This document shows, one piece after another, positions 1 to 8,366 of a stretch of DNA of 64,000 nt. The stretch comes from Bradyrhizobium erythrophlei. Lineage in GTDB: Bacteria; Pseudomonadota; Alphaproteobacteria; Rhizobiales; Xanthobacteraceae. The position numbers and the translations under genes are program-made. The first letter of the stretch is position 1, and each line of letters starts with the position of its first letter. The DNA lies in contig NZ_LT670818.1 of NCBI RefSeq assembly GCF_900129505.1, positions 62,001 through 126,000 on the forward strand. The letters run 5' to 3'. Below the pieces are notes generated by a model that was given only the letters and a program-made list of their open reading frames with translations, did not search any database and was not told the DNA's origin.

Positions 1-1533
1 CCCGTCGATCGTGTCCATGACGGCGGGACTTTCGACCGGTTCGAAATTGATGGCGTCGATCGCGTAATAGGTCGCGTAATAGCGCGGGTCGTAGTCCTCC
101 AGCTTCTTGCCGACACCGGCTTCATCGAGGCCGGGATCGAGAATGTGCGGCGAGAATTCCGGCTGATGATCGCCGTAGCGTACGATCAGGAACGGCTGCC
201 CGGGAAACTTCTTCTTCAGGCCGGCGAGGAAGGCGCGGTAATCCTCGGCACTCATCGACTGCCGGCGCAGATATTCGTCGACCACCGCCTCGTTGCCGGG
301 AGCGCGCCAGGACGGCGTCAGGTCGGGACGAAACCGCGTCTCCCAGGGGAAGTGGTTGGCGGCGAGATAGACGAACATGAACAGCGGCGTCGCCGGGGGC
401 GCCTCGGCCATCAGGCCCAGGGCTTTGTCATAAAAGAAGCTGTCGGGCTCGACATCCCCAGCGCCGAGGTCGTGCGCGTCATGGAAGTGCTGGATGCCGG
501 TGGTGGTCTGGAAACCGCGCGCGCTCATGAACGCGCCGAACGCCGGATATACCGAGATCGTGTCGTAGCCGCAGCGCCGCAGCGCCAGCGGCAGTCCGCG
601 CTCGACGCGGCCCGATGCAATGCGGGTGACGAAATAGGCGAACCGGCCGAACGAACGCGACGACAGTCCGGCGAGCACATTGTATTCGGTAAACCAGGAT
701 GGCCCGCCATTGCTCTCCGCCAGGAACTTGCGCTCCTTGCCGTCGAACGACTTGAAATGGCTGCCATAGCCTTTGGGCACCTTGATGCCATCGGCCTGCC
801 GGATGTCGAAGCTGGATTCATCATGGACCATGATGATGTTGGGCCGCACGCCCCTGGGATGGCAGGAATCCAAGAGCGGCACCTTGAGCCGTTCGGTCGT
901 GGCCGGGTCCGATTCCATGAAGCCGGAATGGATGAAATCCGACACCGCGGTGACGCCGGAGCGGGCGAATTTCGACAGATAGCCGTCGTCGTAATAGCCG
1001 CGCCAGGCTTCGTCGGGCCACTCGACGGAATAGCCGACCAGCGCAGCAAGGCAGGCGAGCTTGCAGGCGACCGCCGGCAGCCGCCGGATCCGGAACGGGT
1101 CGAGCCACCACAGCGCATACATCAGCGGCAGGGTGACGAGGCCGGCACCGATCACCGACCAGCGCAGATTGGGGAAAATCGTAAACAGGAACGCCGCGGT
1201 ATCGCGGTCGATCACCATCAGGTCGACGAAATTCGCGGTCATCTGCACGATGTCGTGCTTGAGCCGCGACAACAGCACCAGCACCACGACCAGCGTCAGC
1301 GACAGCGCGCCCGACAACGCCGGACGCCGCAACAACGCGATCCAGAAGAAGTTCAGGATGCCCCAGGACAACAGAAAGCCGGTGCGCGAGCCGAAATCGG
1401 TTTCGGTCTGCAGCATGACGAAGAGCGCCGCCAGCTGCGGCGCCGCCACCGCCGAGAGCCGCCAGAAGCCGATCGAGGCGAGGCTGCCGGTTGCGACGTT
1501 GGCGGATGGACCTGGATTTGGCGCGGGCGCCAT
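1..1533 (-). CDS. Membrane-anchored sulfatase/phosphoglycerol-transferase family protein, C-terminus off the window
   Basis: The reading frame is open from about 1533 to the left edge with no stop, so the 3' end is missing. Several hydrophobic segments (for example around 1290-1400 and 1130-1200) precede an alkaline-phosphatase-fold domain. That domain opens with NIIMVHDESS near 817-850, which resembles the metal-binding start of LTA-synthase-like and sulfatase-like enzymes (usually N-[IV]-[IV]-x-[IV]-x-x-E). A later HFPW and a YGDHQPEF motif resemble the family's downstream metal ligands. Such enzymes transfer or hydrolyse phosphoryl or sulfuryl groups on envelope lipids or glycans on the outer face of the inner membrane. 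The substrate cannot be told. The start at 1533 was chosen because GC bias at third positions rises only after it; ATG at 1647 is the alternative. Confidence 0.72.
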   Translation of the reverse strand, partial: MAPAPNPGPSANVATGSLASIGFWRLSAVAAPQLAALFVMLQTETDFGSRTGFLLSWGILNFFWIALLRRPALSGALSLTLVVVLVLLSRLKHDIVQMTANFVDLMVIDRDTAAFLFTIFPNLRWSVIGAGLVTLPLMYALWWLDPFRIRRLPAVACKLACLAALVGYSVEWPDEAWRGYYDDGYLSKFARSGVTAVSDFIHSGFMESDPATTERLKVPLLDSCHPRGVRPNIIMVHDESSFDIRQADGIKVPKGYGSHFKSFDGKERKFLAESNGGPSWFTEYNVLAGLSSRSFGRFAYFVTRIASGRVERGLPLALRRCGYDTISVYPAFGAFMSARGFQTTTGIQHFHDAHDLGAGDVEPDSFFYDKALGLMAEAPPATPLFMFVYLAANHFPWETRFRPDLTPSWRAPGNEAVVDEYLRRQSMSAEDYRAFLAGLKKKFPGQPFLIVRYGDHQPEFSPHILDPGLDEAGVGKKLEDYDPRYYATYYAIDAINFEPVESPAVMDTIDG

Positions 1534-1720
1534 CGCGACGCAGACTTGAACCCGGCGATGCCCTGGTGCCTTGGCTGGCAAAAACCAGGAGGCGGACGGC
1601 GCAGCCGGAGCCTGCGCCGTGTCACAAAACCGTAGTTCAAGTGTCATGATGGCGCAACAGAAGCCGTCATCAGACCTTTCGCCTAGGCGCGTATTCTGCC
1701 CGCGAGCTGAACAACGCGTT

Positions 1721-2419
1721 TCAAACCGGCCCGGGACGCCGGGCGATGCCCTCGATGAAGAGATCGAGGATCGCCTCGGCGCTGCGTTCGACATCCGCTT
1801 CGACCACGCCCCAGCGCGGCAGATGGCCGTCGATGTTCATGCGGGCAAAGCCGTAAACCAGGGCGCGGCCGGCAAGCTGGACCTGCTTGAGGTCGGCCAC
1901 CCGTAATTGCCCCGCTGCGAAGGCCTCCGCCAACAGGCGTCCTGTCAGGCCGATCAGCCCGGCATTGTCGCGCGACAGCGCAGCCGCGCGGTCGTGATTG
2001 AAGTACCGGCCGCTCGAGATGATCTCGAAATGAGCCGGATTGCGCATCGCCCAGCGTAAATAAGCGAGCCCCAGCTTGCGAAACCGCGCCAGCGGATCGC
2101 CCGGTGGGGCTTCTGCGAGGGCCGCGTCGATCTCGGACCGGAAACGCCGCTGCGCCTCCTCGGCCACCGCCGTCATCAGGGCGTCGCGGCTTTCGAAATG
2201 CCGAAACGGCGCCCCCGGCGACACGCCGGCGCGGCGGGCGGCCTCGCGCACGCTCACCCCCTCGGGGCCAGCCTCCTTGACCAGCTCAAGCGCCGCGTCG
2301 ATCAGGCCGCGCCGGAGGTCGCCATGGTGATAGGGCTTTGGCCGCGCCGATGCGCGGCCGGCGGGCCGGCGCTCGAGATCGGGTTTTGGGGCGGGCTTGG
2401 ACTTGGCGGACGAAGGCAT
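1721..2419 (-). CDS. TetR/AcrR family transcriptional regulator
   Basis: 232 residues. A basic, proline-rich tail of about 25 residues precedes a typical TetR helix-turn-helix at roughly 35-80 (GVSVREAARRAGVSPGAPFR, then HFESRDAL). The C-terminal half is the effector-binding and dimerisation region and resembles the WHG-type C-terminal domain. The gene is divergent from the membrane protein at 2531. The 110-bp gap between them carries two copies of TGTAA-N7-TTACA, the likely operators, so autoregulation plus control of the neighbour is inferred. The ligand is unknown. Confidence 0.88.
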   Translation of the reverse strand: MPSSAKSKPAPKPDLERRPAGRASARPKPYHHGDLRRGLIDAALELVKEAGPEGVSVREAARRAGVSPGAPFRHFESRDALMTAVAEEAQRRFRSEIDAALAEAPPGDPLARFRKLGLAYLRWAMRNPAHFEIISSGRYFNHDRAAALSRDNAGLIGLTGRLLAEAFAAGQLRVADLKQVQLAGRALVYGFARMNIDGHLPRWGVVEADVERSAEAILDLFIEGIARRPGPV

Positions 2420-2449
2420 AGGCCTTCGTTAGCATCACCCGATCGTGAA

Positions 2450-2466
2450 TGTAAGCACCGATTACA
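2450..2466. promoter_or_regulatory. Putative TetR operator, copy 1
   Basis: A 17-bp inverted repeat, TGTAAGCACCGATTACA, with arms TGTAA/TTACA and a 7-bp spacer, 30 bp upstream of the TetR start. A second site with the same arms and spacer length lies 43 bp away, about four helical turns. The size is typical of TetR operators. Binding is inferred. Confidence 0.6.
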
Positions 2467-2492
2467 CCATTGACCAGAACCTCTGCCCCCGA

Positions 2493-2509
2493 TGTAACTG
2501 ATGATTACA
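2493..2509. promoter_or_regulatory. Putative TetR operator, copy 2
   Basis: TGTAACTGATGATTACA has the same arms (TGTAA/TTACA) and the same 7-bp spacer as the site at 2450-2466. It ends 21 bp before the start codon of the membrane protein at 2531 and would overlap its promoter or leader, consistent with repression. Confidence 0.6.
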
Positions 2510-2530
2510 TCAATCATCGGGGAGCCCGTC

Positions 2531-3154
2531 ATGCCGCAGCACCGTCAAAACTGGTTCGAAGGCTGGCGGCTGTTAGCCGTGCTGACGCTGGTGCTCGCCG
2601 GTCTCAGCGTCTGGATCGCGGGGATGCGGCAATTCGAGGTCGAGGGCGTGCGCATGGTGATCCGCGTCACCGCGCGCAGCTCGCTGATGCTGTTCTGCCT
2701 CGCCTTCGGCGCCGGCGCGCTGGCGCGGCTGTGGCCCAACGCCTGGACCCGATGGCAGCGCCGCAACCGGCGTTATCTCGGCGTCAGCTTCGCGGCGTCG
2801 CATGGCATTCACGCCATCGCCATTGCCTGCTTCGCGGCGATGGATCCCCTGGACTTCATGGCCGCCACCTCGACCGCCTCCTATGTGTTCGGCGGCATCG
2901 GCTATGCCTTCATCATCGCCATGACCGCGACCTCGTTCGATCACACCGCGCTGGCGATCGGCCAGCGCGCCTGGCGTATCCTGCATCTCGTGGGCGGCTA
3001 TTACCTCTGGTTCCAGTTCATGGTGTCCTTCGGCAAGCGGATCCCCGGCATGCCGCTTTACGGGCTGTTTTTGATTCCGCTGCTGACGGTGATGGCGCTG
3101 CGGCTGATCGCCATGGCGTCGGCACGAACGCCGCGGACGGCCCGCGCGGGCTAG
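2531..3154 (+). CDS. Ferric-reductase-like transmembrane protein
   Basis: 207 residues from ATG 2531, which has GGGGAG eight bases upstream; an upstream in-frame ATG at 2501 lies inside an operator and is less likely. About six hydrophobic segments are visible. Histidines lie in SHGIHAIA and in the RILHLVGGYYLW segment, a spacing that recalls heme-ligating helices of ferric reductase-like domain proteins such as MsrQ/YedZ. The FAD/NAD-binding half of true ferric reductases is absent. A heme b electron-transfer or anchoring role is plausible. Expression is probably controlled by the divergent TetR regulator. Confidence 0.6.
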   Translation: MPQHRQNWFEGWRLLAVLTLVLAGLSVWIAGMRQFEVEGVRMVIRVTARSSLMLFCLAFGAGALARLWPNAWTRWQRRNRRYLGVSFAASHGIHAIAIACFAAMDPLDFMAATSTASYVFGGIGYAFIIAMTATSFDHTALAIGQRAWRILHLVGGYYLWFQFMVSFGKRIPGMPLYGLFLIPLLTVMALRLIAMASARTPRTARAG

Positions 3155-3224
3155 CCACGCTGCTACGGATGGTCGATGCCTTCGAACTCGCGGGCGCGAC
3201 ATTCGACCATCTCATGGCGCATGC

Positions 3225-4076
3225 TCATGCCGGCGGCATCAAGCCGAGTCGCTTGGCGATGATCCTGTCGACCATCCGCTTCGGCAGCAGGCCCGTGACC
3301 AGGTGCCGCATCGGATCCGGCGTGAGCTGATAGCGCACCTTGGGGCTGGCTGAAGTCAGGGCGTCGGAGATCGCTTCCGCGATCTTCTCCGGCGGCAGAC
3401 CGATCTCACTCAGGTGCCGCGTGAATTTGCGGACCTGCGCCAGCGCCGGATAGTATGGCGAATTCTGGTAGGCGGAAATATCGGCCTCCTCGGCCTTGCT
3501 CCAGATCGGCGTCTTCACCGCGCCCGGTGCCACGATGATGACGTCGATGCCGAACACCATCATCTCCCGGCGCAGGCTTTCCGACAGCCCCTCGATCGCA
3601 TGCTTGGAGGCGGAATAGGCCGCCGACAGTGGATTGCCGTTTTTCCCGGCCACCGAGCTGATCATCACGATCCGCCCCTTCGGCCCTTTCAGCGACGAAT
3701 CGGACCCGAGCAGCGGACCGAATGCCTGCGTGGCAATGATCGGCCCGATCACGTTGACGTCCATCTGACGGCGGAATTCGTCGACCGCAAGCTCGAGCAC
3801 TGGGCCTGCAACCGCGATGCCGGCATTGTTGACGAGGCCGGTCAACGTTTCGCCATTGAGCGCGGCGCGGACCTCGCGGGCGGCCGCCAGCACCGCGGCC
3901 TCATCGGTGACATCGAACAACAGCGGGGTGAAATTGGCGCCGAATTCACCCCTGAGGCGATCGGCGTCGGCCGCCTTGCGTACGCTGCCGAAGACTCGAA
4001 ACCCGCGACCCAGCAGCAGTTTTGCGCTGGCCCAGCCGATGCCGGTGGACGCCCCGGTAATGACAACAGATTGCAT
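3225..4076 (-). CDS. Short-chain dehydrogenase/reductase (SDR)
   Basis: 283 residues, classical SDR. The N-terminal cofactor motif is TGASTGIG, NNAG lies near residue 88, and the catalytic Ser (MISSVAG) is followed by YSASKH, which supplies Tyr and Lys. The charged residues after the first beta strand (SVRK) would favour NADP(H), by inference. The C-terminal extension of about 80 residues is longer than in minimal SDRs and may contact membrane or substrate. It is transcribed alone and ends 70 bp beyond the convergent membrane protein gene. The substrate is unknown. Confidence 0.87.
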   Translation of the reverse strand: MQSVVITGASTGIGWASAKLLLGRGFRVFGSVRKAADADRLRGEFGANFTPLLFDVTDEAAVLAAAREVRAALNGETLTGLVNNAGIAVAGPVLELAVDEFRRQMDVNVIGPIIATQAFGPLLGSDSSLKGPKGRIVMISSVAGKNGNPLSAAYSASKHAIEGLSESLRREMMVFGIDVIIVAPGAVKTPIWSKAEEADISAYQNSPYYPALAQVRKFTRHLSEIGLPPEKIAEAISDALTSASPKVRYQLTPDPMRHLVTGLLPKRMVDRIIAKRLGLMPPA

Positions 4077-4407
4077 AGCTCAACTCCCAACCACCGTTTG
4101 CAGATTGTTCCGCACGCACATCCCCTGATCAATACCGTTTTCGTGAAGTGTTGGGCAGCTCGAATATTGTCTTGCGATTGGCGTGACTTGCCACCACCAC
4201 CACGACCGAAGCAGGCCAGTGAAACACGCTTCCGTCGTCCGTTCGAAGGACGACAGCTGCACAGCCAGCCTCTACTCCACGAAAATCAAACGCAGCGTCC
4301 GCCAATCGCGGCGAGCAGCGAACAATCGTTTCATTTTGCACCTTCGCGATCCCGTTTCCCCCTTTGTCGACCGCGAGGATGCCCTCGTCTTTCACAGGAA
4401 CCAGATC
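4077..4407. other. Intergenic region, no gene seen
   Basis: This 331-bp stretch lies between the SDR start and the TauE start. It is less GC-biased than its neighbours. Open frames here are short, and the one joined in frame to TauE begins with a His- and Arg-rich stretch that looks non-coding. Promoters for both divergent genes must lie here, but no convincing -35/-10 pair or operator could be picked. Confidence 0.5.
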
Positions 4408-5139
4408 ATGACCGATTTTGCATCGCATTTCCTGCTCAGCGCGGCTGTTTTCGCCGGCGCATTCGTTTCGGGCCTGGCGGGCTTTGCGTTTTCAGCGGTC
4501 GCCGGCGCAATCCTGCTGCATGTATTCCAGCCGTTGGAGGCGGTGCCGTTGATGATGGCCTGCAGTGTCGGCGTGCAGGCCGTCAATCTGTGGGCGTTGC
4601 GCAAGAGCATCGAGTGGAGAGAAAGTCTGGCTCTGATCATCGGTGGTTTGGTCGGAATACCGATCGCGGTCTATCTCCTGCACAATGCCGATACCCGCAC
4701 TTTCCGAATCGGTTTCGGGCTGCTGGTAGCGCTTTATGCCGGCTACACCCTCTTCCGTCCGGCCTTGACCTACTTCCGGCAGATGGAGAGCCGCGGCCGG
4801 AATATTCTCGTCGGATTTGGCGGCGGCCTGATCGGCGGATTGACCGCCATGCCGGGCGCGCTTCCAACCGTCTGGTGCGACATGCATGGCATGTCGAAAA
4901 GCCGGCAGCGCGGCCTCGTTCAGCCGTTCATCGCGGCCATGCAGATCTTCGCACTCTCCCTGATCCTTTCGCGGCACGATCTGTCATTGAAGGTTCTGTT
5001 TGATTTCGCGATCAGCCTGCCAGCCCTTGTCGCCGGCACGGCGCTGGGTATTTGGATGTTCCGCAGCGTCAACGAGATGACCTTCCGGCGCATCATCCTC
5101 ATCATGTTGCTGCTCTCGGGCCTATCGCTCGTGATTTGA
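4408..5139 (+). CDS. TauE/SafE family sulfite or organic-anion exporter
   Basis: 243 residues from ATG 4408, preceded by AGGAA at spacing 8; the frame is open further upstream but without a convincing ribosome site. About eight hydrophobic segments occur in two halves. Each half carries the glycine-rich turn typical of the family: FVSGLAGFAFSAVAGA near the N-terminus and GGGLIGGLTAMPGALPTVW in the middle. Family members export sulfite, sulfoacetate or related small anions across the inner membrane. No sulfonate genes are adjacent, so the substrate is unassigned. It has no operon partner. Confidence 0.82.
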   Translation: MTDFASHFLLSAAVFAGAFVSGLAGFAFSAVAGAILLHVFQPLEAVPLMMACSVGVQAVNLWALRKSIEWRESLALIIGGLVGIPIAVYLLHNADTRTFRIGFGLLVALYAGYTLFRPALTYFRQMESRGRNILVGFGGGLIGGLTAMPGALPTVWCDMHGMSKSRQRGLVQPFIAAMQIFALSLILSRHDLSLKVLFDFAISLPALVAGTALGIWMFRSVNEMTFRRIILIMLLLSGLSLVI

Positions 5140-5275
5140 TTTCCCGCCCCCTGCCGTCGCGCGGGCATTTGTGCGGCGCGGCGCAAGATTGAAATGTGCC
5201 CCGTCGGCTCACCCTTTGCGATTCCCGACCGATTGACCTAACCTTCGCTGGTTGAGGACTCGAGGGACTGCAATC

Positions 5276-6955
5276 ATGGCAAAGCAGATGAAGAAGGCCG
5301 CGACCAGCAGGGTCCCGGCGCCGGGGACGACAGCGCGTGGCTTTCAGGTCATGGCGATTCACGTCACGGAAAAACGCGGCCGCCGCGCCTTCGAAGCGCT
5401 CAGGGCGGATCGCCCGGCTTCCAACACCTTCGCGCTGGCGGAAAGTCTGCCGAAGAATCTCGACCCGGAAAGCGCCGCAAAGCGCATCCTCGCCCACGCC
5501 TTTGCAAGCGACGCAATGCCCACGCTGGTCGACGACGAAGCGAGCAGTTTCAGGAGCCTGGGCGTCGAGACCGTGCCGCTGACCGGAACCACAATCGTCA
5601 AGTTCCGCCAGCAGATCAGGGGCATTCCGGTTTTCGCTTCCCTGGTCAGCGTCGAACTCGACGACGACAATGAGCTGGTTTCGCTCAATTCCAGCCTGGC
5701 GAAGCCGGACCTTGCGTCCTACGTCGCAAGCATCTCGCCGCTCGATGCGCTGAAGCGAATTGCCGACCTGGCCGGCTATGGACGGCAACTTCCCGACGGC
5801 GTTCCGACGCTCAATCTGTTTCTCGACCATGGCGGCAAATGGCGTCTCGCCTATATCGTCGAGGATGTCCGCAGCCGTACCAAGGGCAAGGCGTCGCCAG
5901 CCCAGCACCAGATCCCGCTGGTGCATGATTACGTGATCGACGCGCGAAGCGGCGCCCTGGTGGCGGAACTGCCGCGCACCCCGGCTCTGCGACACGGCAC
6001 CGCCAGCGCCCCCGACGACCTCGGCAACATGCAGACCTTCAATATCGAAATGAAGGACGGCAAGCGGGTGATGCGCGATGCCAGGCTGAACATCGAAACC
6101 TACGATCTCCGCTACCGCGATCCGCTTGACGGCACGCTGCCCGGCAAGCTCGTCAAGCATCCCTGGTCGCCGGCCGCGGTCAGCGCCCATACCCATGCCG
6201 CTGTCGTCACGACCTATCTGCGCAAGGTGCTCAAACGCAACAACATCGATAATATGGGCGGGCGCGTGGTCTCGACGGTCAAGTGCGTCGTCGAGCAGTT
6301 CGAGCGGCCGCCCGGCAGCAAGGTCTGGCTGAACGCGCTCTGGGACGGCAAGCAGATGCTGTACGGCCAGGATCTGTTCAACGGCAGATTGCGCTCGATG
6401 GCGTCATCGCTCTCCGTGGTCGCGCATGAGCTGTTCCACGGCGTCACCGGGGGCACGGCACGGCTGATCTATCTCGGCGAGAGCGGCGCGCTCAACGAAT
6501 CCTATTCGGATATTTTCGGCACCCTGATCGCCAACAGCAAGCAGCCGGATATCGGGAAATGGCACTGGCAGGTCGGCTGCGGCATGGCCGTTCGCGACAT
6601 GCAGAATCCGACCCAGGACAACCAGCCGAAACTGATGAAGGATTTTGTCCAACTTCCGCTGACCCTCAACCACGATCTGGGCGGCGTGCACCTAAACAGC
6701 GGCATTCACAACTATGCCGCCTTCAACATCATGACGGCGAATGACGGCCGCAAATTCATCTTCACGCCGAAAGAACTCGCGGCGATGTTCTACATCGCAC
6801 TGACCCAGCAGCTCTCGCGCCAATCGACCTTCGCCGACAGCCGGCGCGCCGTGGTGCTGGCAACGCGGTCGCTGTTTCGCAACCTGCCGCAGACGCAGAT
6901 CGATATCCGCGTCGCCGCGGTGAAAGCGGGCTTTGCCGCGGCCGGCATCAGATAG
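5276..6955 (+). CDS. M4 (thermolysin) family metalloprotease lacking a signal peptide
   Basis: 559 residues from ATG 5276 (GAGGGA nine bases upstream). Residues 80-150 resemble the FTP propeptide domain (FRQQIRGIPVFASLVSVEL). The zinc site is HELFH near residue 384, followed by GALNESYSDIFG, which supplies the third zinc ligand Glu, and GGVHLNSGIHN, which supplies the family's transition-state His. All key catalytic residues are therefore present. M4 enzymes are normally secreted zymogens, but the N-terminus here is basic and Ala-rich with no hydrophobic signal core. It is either cytoplasmic or exported by another route. It stands alone between intergenic gaps. Confidence 0.85.
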   Translation: MAKQMKKAATSRVPAPGTTARGFQVMAIHVTEKRGRRAFEALRADRPASNTFALAESLPKNLDPESAAKRILAHAFASDAMPTLVDDEASSFRSLGVETVPLTGTTIVKFRQQIRGIPVFASLVSVELDDDNELVSLNSSLAKPDLASYVASISPLDALKRIADLAGYGRQLPDGVPTLNLFLDHGGKWRLAYIVEDVRSRTKGKASPAQHQIPLVHDYVIDARSGALVAELPRTPALRHGTASAPDDLGNMQTFNIEMKDGKRVMRDARLNIETYDLRYRDPLDGTLPGKLVKHPWSPAAVSAHTHAAVVTTYLRKVLKRNNIDNMGGRVVSTVKCVVEQFERPPGSKVWLNALWDGKQMLYGQDLFNGRLRSMASSLSVVAHELFHGVTGGTARLIYLGESGALNESYSDIFGTLIANSKQPDIGKWHWQVGCGMAVRDMQNPTQDNQPKLMKDFVQLPLTLNHDLGGVHLNSGIHNYAAFNIMTANDGRKFIFTPKELAAMFYIALTQQLSRQSTFADSRRAVVLATRSLFRNLPQTQIDIRVAAVKAGFAAAGIR

Positions 6956-7210
6956 GCGCAACCCCTCCGCCCGCTAAGTACGGGTTCCGTCTCCTGCGCG
7001 GCGGTCCACGCTCCCGTCGGCGATGCCGCGGCTGTTTCCCAGCCGGCTGCGCATTCATTGAGCATCTGAATCTGTATTTTTACGGGGTGCATCTTAACCA
7101 GAGCGTAGGATTGCAGCGGCATTCTCCTGGTTTGGACTGCCGGCCATTTCAAGACGTTCCAGAACCGGGCGTCACGCCGGAAAGTATCAAAAAAACAATC
7201 GGGGCGTGTC

Positions 7211-8302
7211 TTGCGGAAGCTCGAACATTCCATCATCGCCGAACTCGAGGACGCCGTTAAAAGCGGCTCGTCCGAGCGGCGCGTCGACACCCTTCGCCAG
7301 GTGACGAATCTTTTCCTCAATGACGGAGACCGGCTCAGCGAGGACCAGATCAAGGTCTTCGACGACGTGCTGTGTGTCCTGATCAGCCGCGTCGAGAGCC
7401 GCGCCCGGGCCGAACTCAGCCACCGCCTGGCGCCGATCGACTACGCGCCGTTCGAGGTGATCCAGCATCTGGCGCGGGACAATGAAATAGAAGTCGCCGG
7501 TGCCGTGCTGGCCAACTCCAGCCGGCTGCGGACCAGCGACCTCGTCGAGATCGCCACCACCAGGGGGCAGGATCACCTGCTTGCCATTTCGGGCCGCACC
7601 AACCTGCCGGAAGCCGTCACCGACGTCATCGTCGACCGCGGTGAGCGCAAGGTCATTCGCAAGCTTGCCAACAATGCCAGCGCGCACTTCTCCGAGACCG
7701 GCTATTCCACCATCGTCGCGCGCGCGGAAGCCGACGACGAACTCGTCGAGATCCTCGGTCTGCGGATCGACCTTCCGATCAAATTCCTGCGCGACCTCTT
7801 GCGGCGCGCCACCGACGCCGTGCGCGCCCGGCTGGCGGCCATCGCGCCGCCCGAACTCCAGCAGGAGATCTCGCGGATCCTGAAGACCATCGCCAGCGCG
7901 GCGGGAGACGCCGGCTCTCCGCAGCGGAACTTCAGCCGCGCCGAAGCGCTGGCAAAGCTGTTGAAACAGCACAACGAGCTCGACGACGCAGCCATCATCA
8001 AGTTTGCCGGCGCCGGGAAAATAGAGGAAGTCGCCGCCTCGCTCGCCGTTCTCAACAACGCCGCGACCGACATGATGATGCGGCTTCTGGAAGGACCGCG
8101 ATCCGACCTGATCCTGATCCCCTGCAAATCCGCCGGGTTGAACTGGCTGGCGGTGGAAACCATCCTCTCTCACCGTCCGCTGCAGCAGCCGATATCGGAG
8201 CAGACGCTGAAGCTCGCCTGGAAGGATTACGGCAAGCTGTCCACGGAAACCGCCCAGCGCACGCTGCGCTTCTGGCAGGTCCATAACAAGATCGAGAAGT
8301 AG
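7211..8302 (+). CDS. DUF2336 protein, paralogue A
   Basis: 363 residues, starting at TTG 7211. The start is supported by alignment with the paralogue at 11969-13081: both begin one or two residues before an H-[SL]-I-x-x-EL motif. It is all alpha-helical in appearance, with repeated short degenerate units that suggest a HEAT-like array. DUF2336 proteins are alphaproteobacterial and lack an assigned biochemical role; proximity to signalling genes is common and is repeated here. There is no signal peptide or membrane segment. It is convergent with the histidine kinase at 8367-10199. Function unknown. Confidence 0.8.
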   Translation: MRKLEHSIIAELEDAVKSGSSERRVDTLRQVTNLFLNDGDRLSEDQIKVFDDVLCVLISRVESRARAELSHRLAPIDYAPFEVIQHLARDNEIEVAGAVLANSSRLRTSDLVEIATTRGQDHLLAISGRTNLPEAVTDVIVDRGERKVIRKLANNASAHFSETGYSTIVARAEADDELVEILGLRIDLPIKFLRDLLRRATDAVRARLAAIAPPELQQEISRILKTIASAAGDAGSPQRNFSRAEALAKLLKQHNELDDAAIIKFAGAGKIEEVAASLAVLNNAATDMMMRLLEGPRSDLILIPCKSAGLNWLAVETILSHRPLQQPISEQTLKLAWKDYGKLSTETAQRTLRFWQVHNKIEK

Positions 8303-8366
8303 GCTCGCCCGTCGCGACGGCGCGGGCGGTCGAACCGGTAATCCCGAGCGAGCGCGCCCCGCAACC

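Noticed and set aside
145..1635. 496-codon plus-strand frame
   Set aside because: Antisense shadow of the sulfatase-fold gene, whose minus frame shows coherent motifs such as NIIMVHDESS.
5102..6196. 364-codon minus-strand frame
   Set aside because: Shadow of the M4 protease gene and the gap before it.
8306..8328. CGCCCG/CGGGCG hairpin after DUF2336 paralogue A as a terminator
   Set aside because: Short stem with no T-run on either strand; not distinguishable from chance in high-GC DNA.
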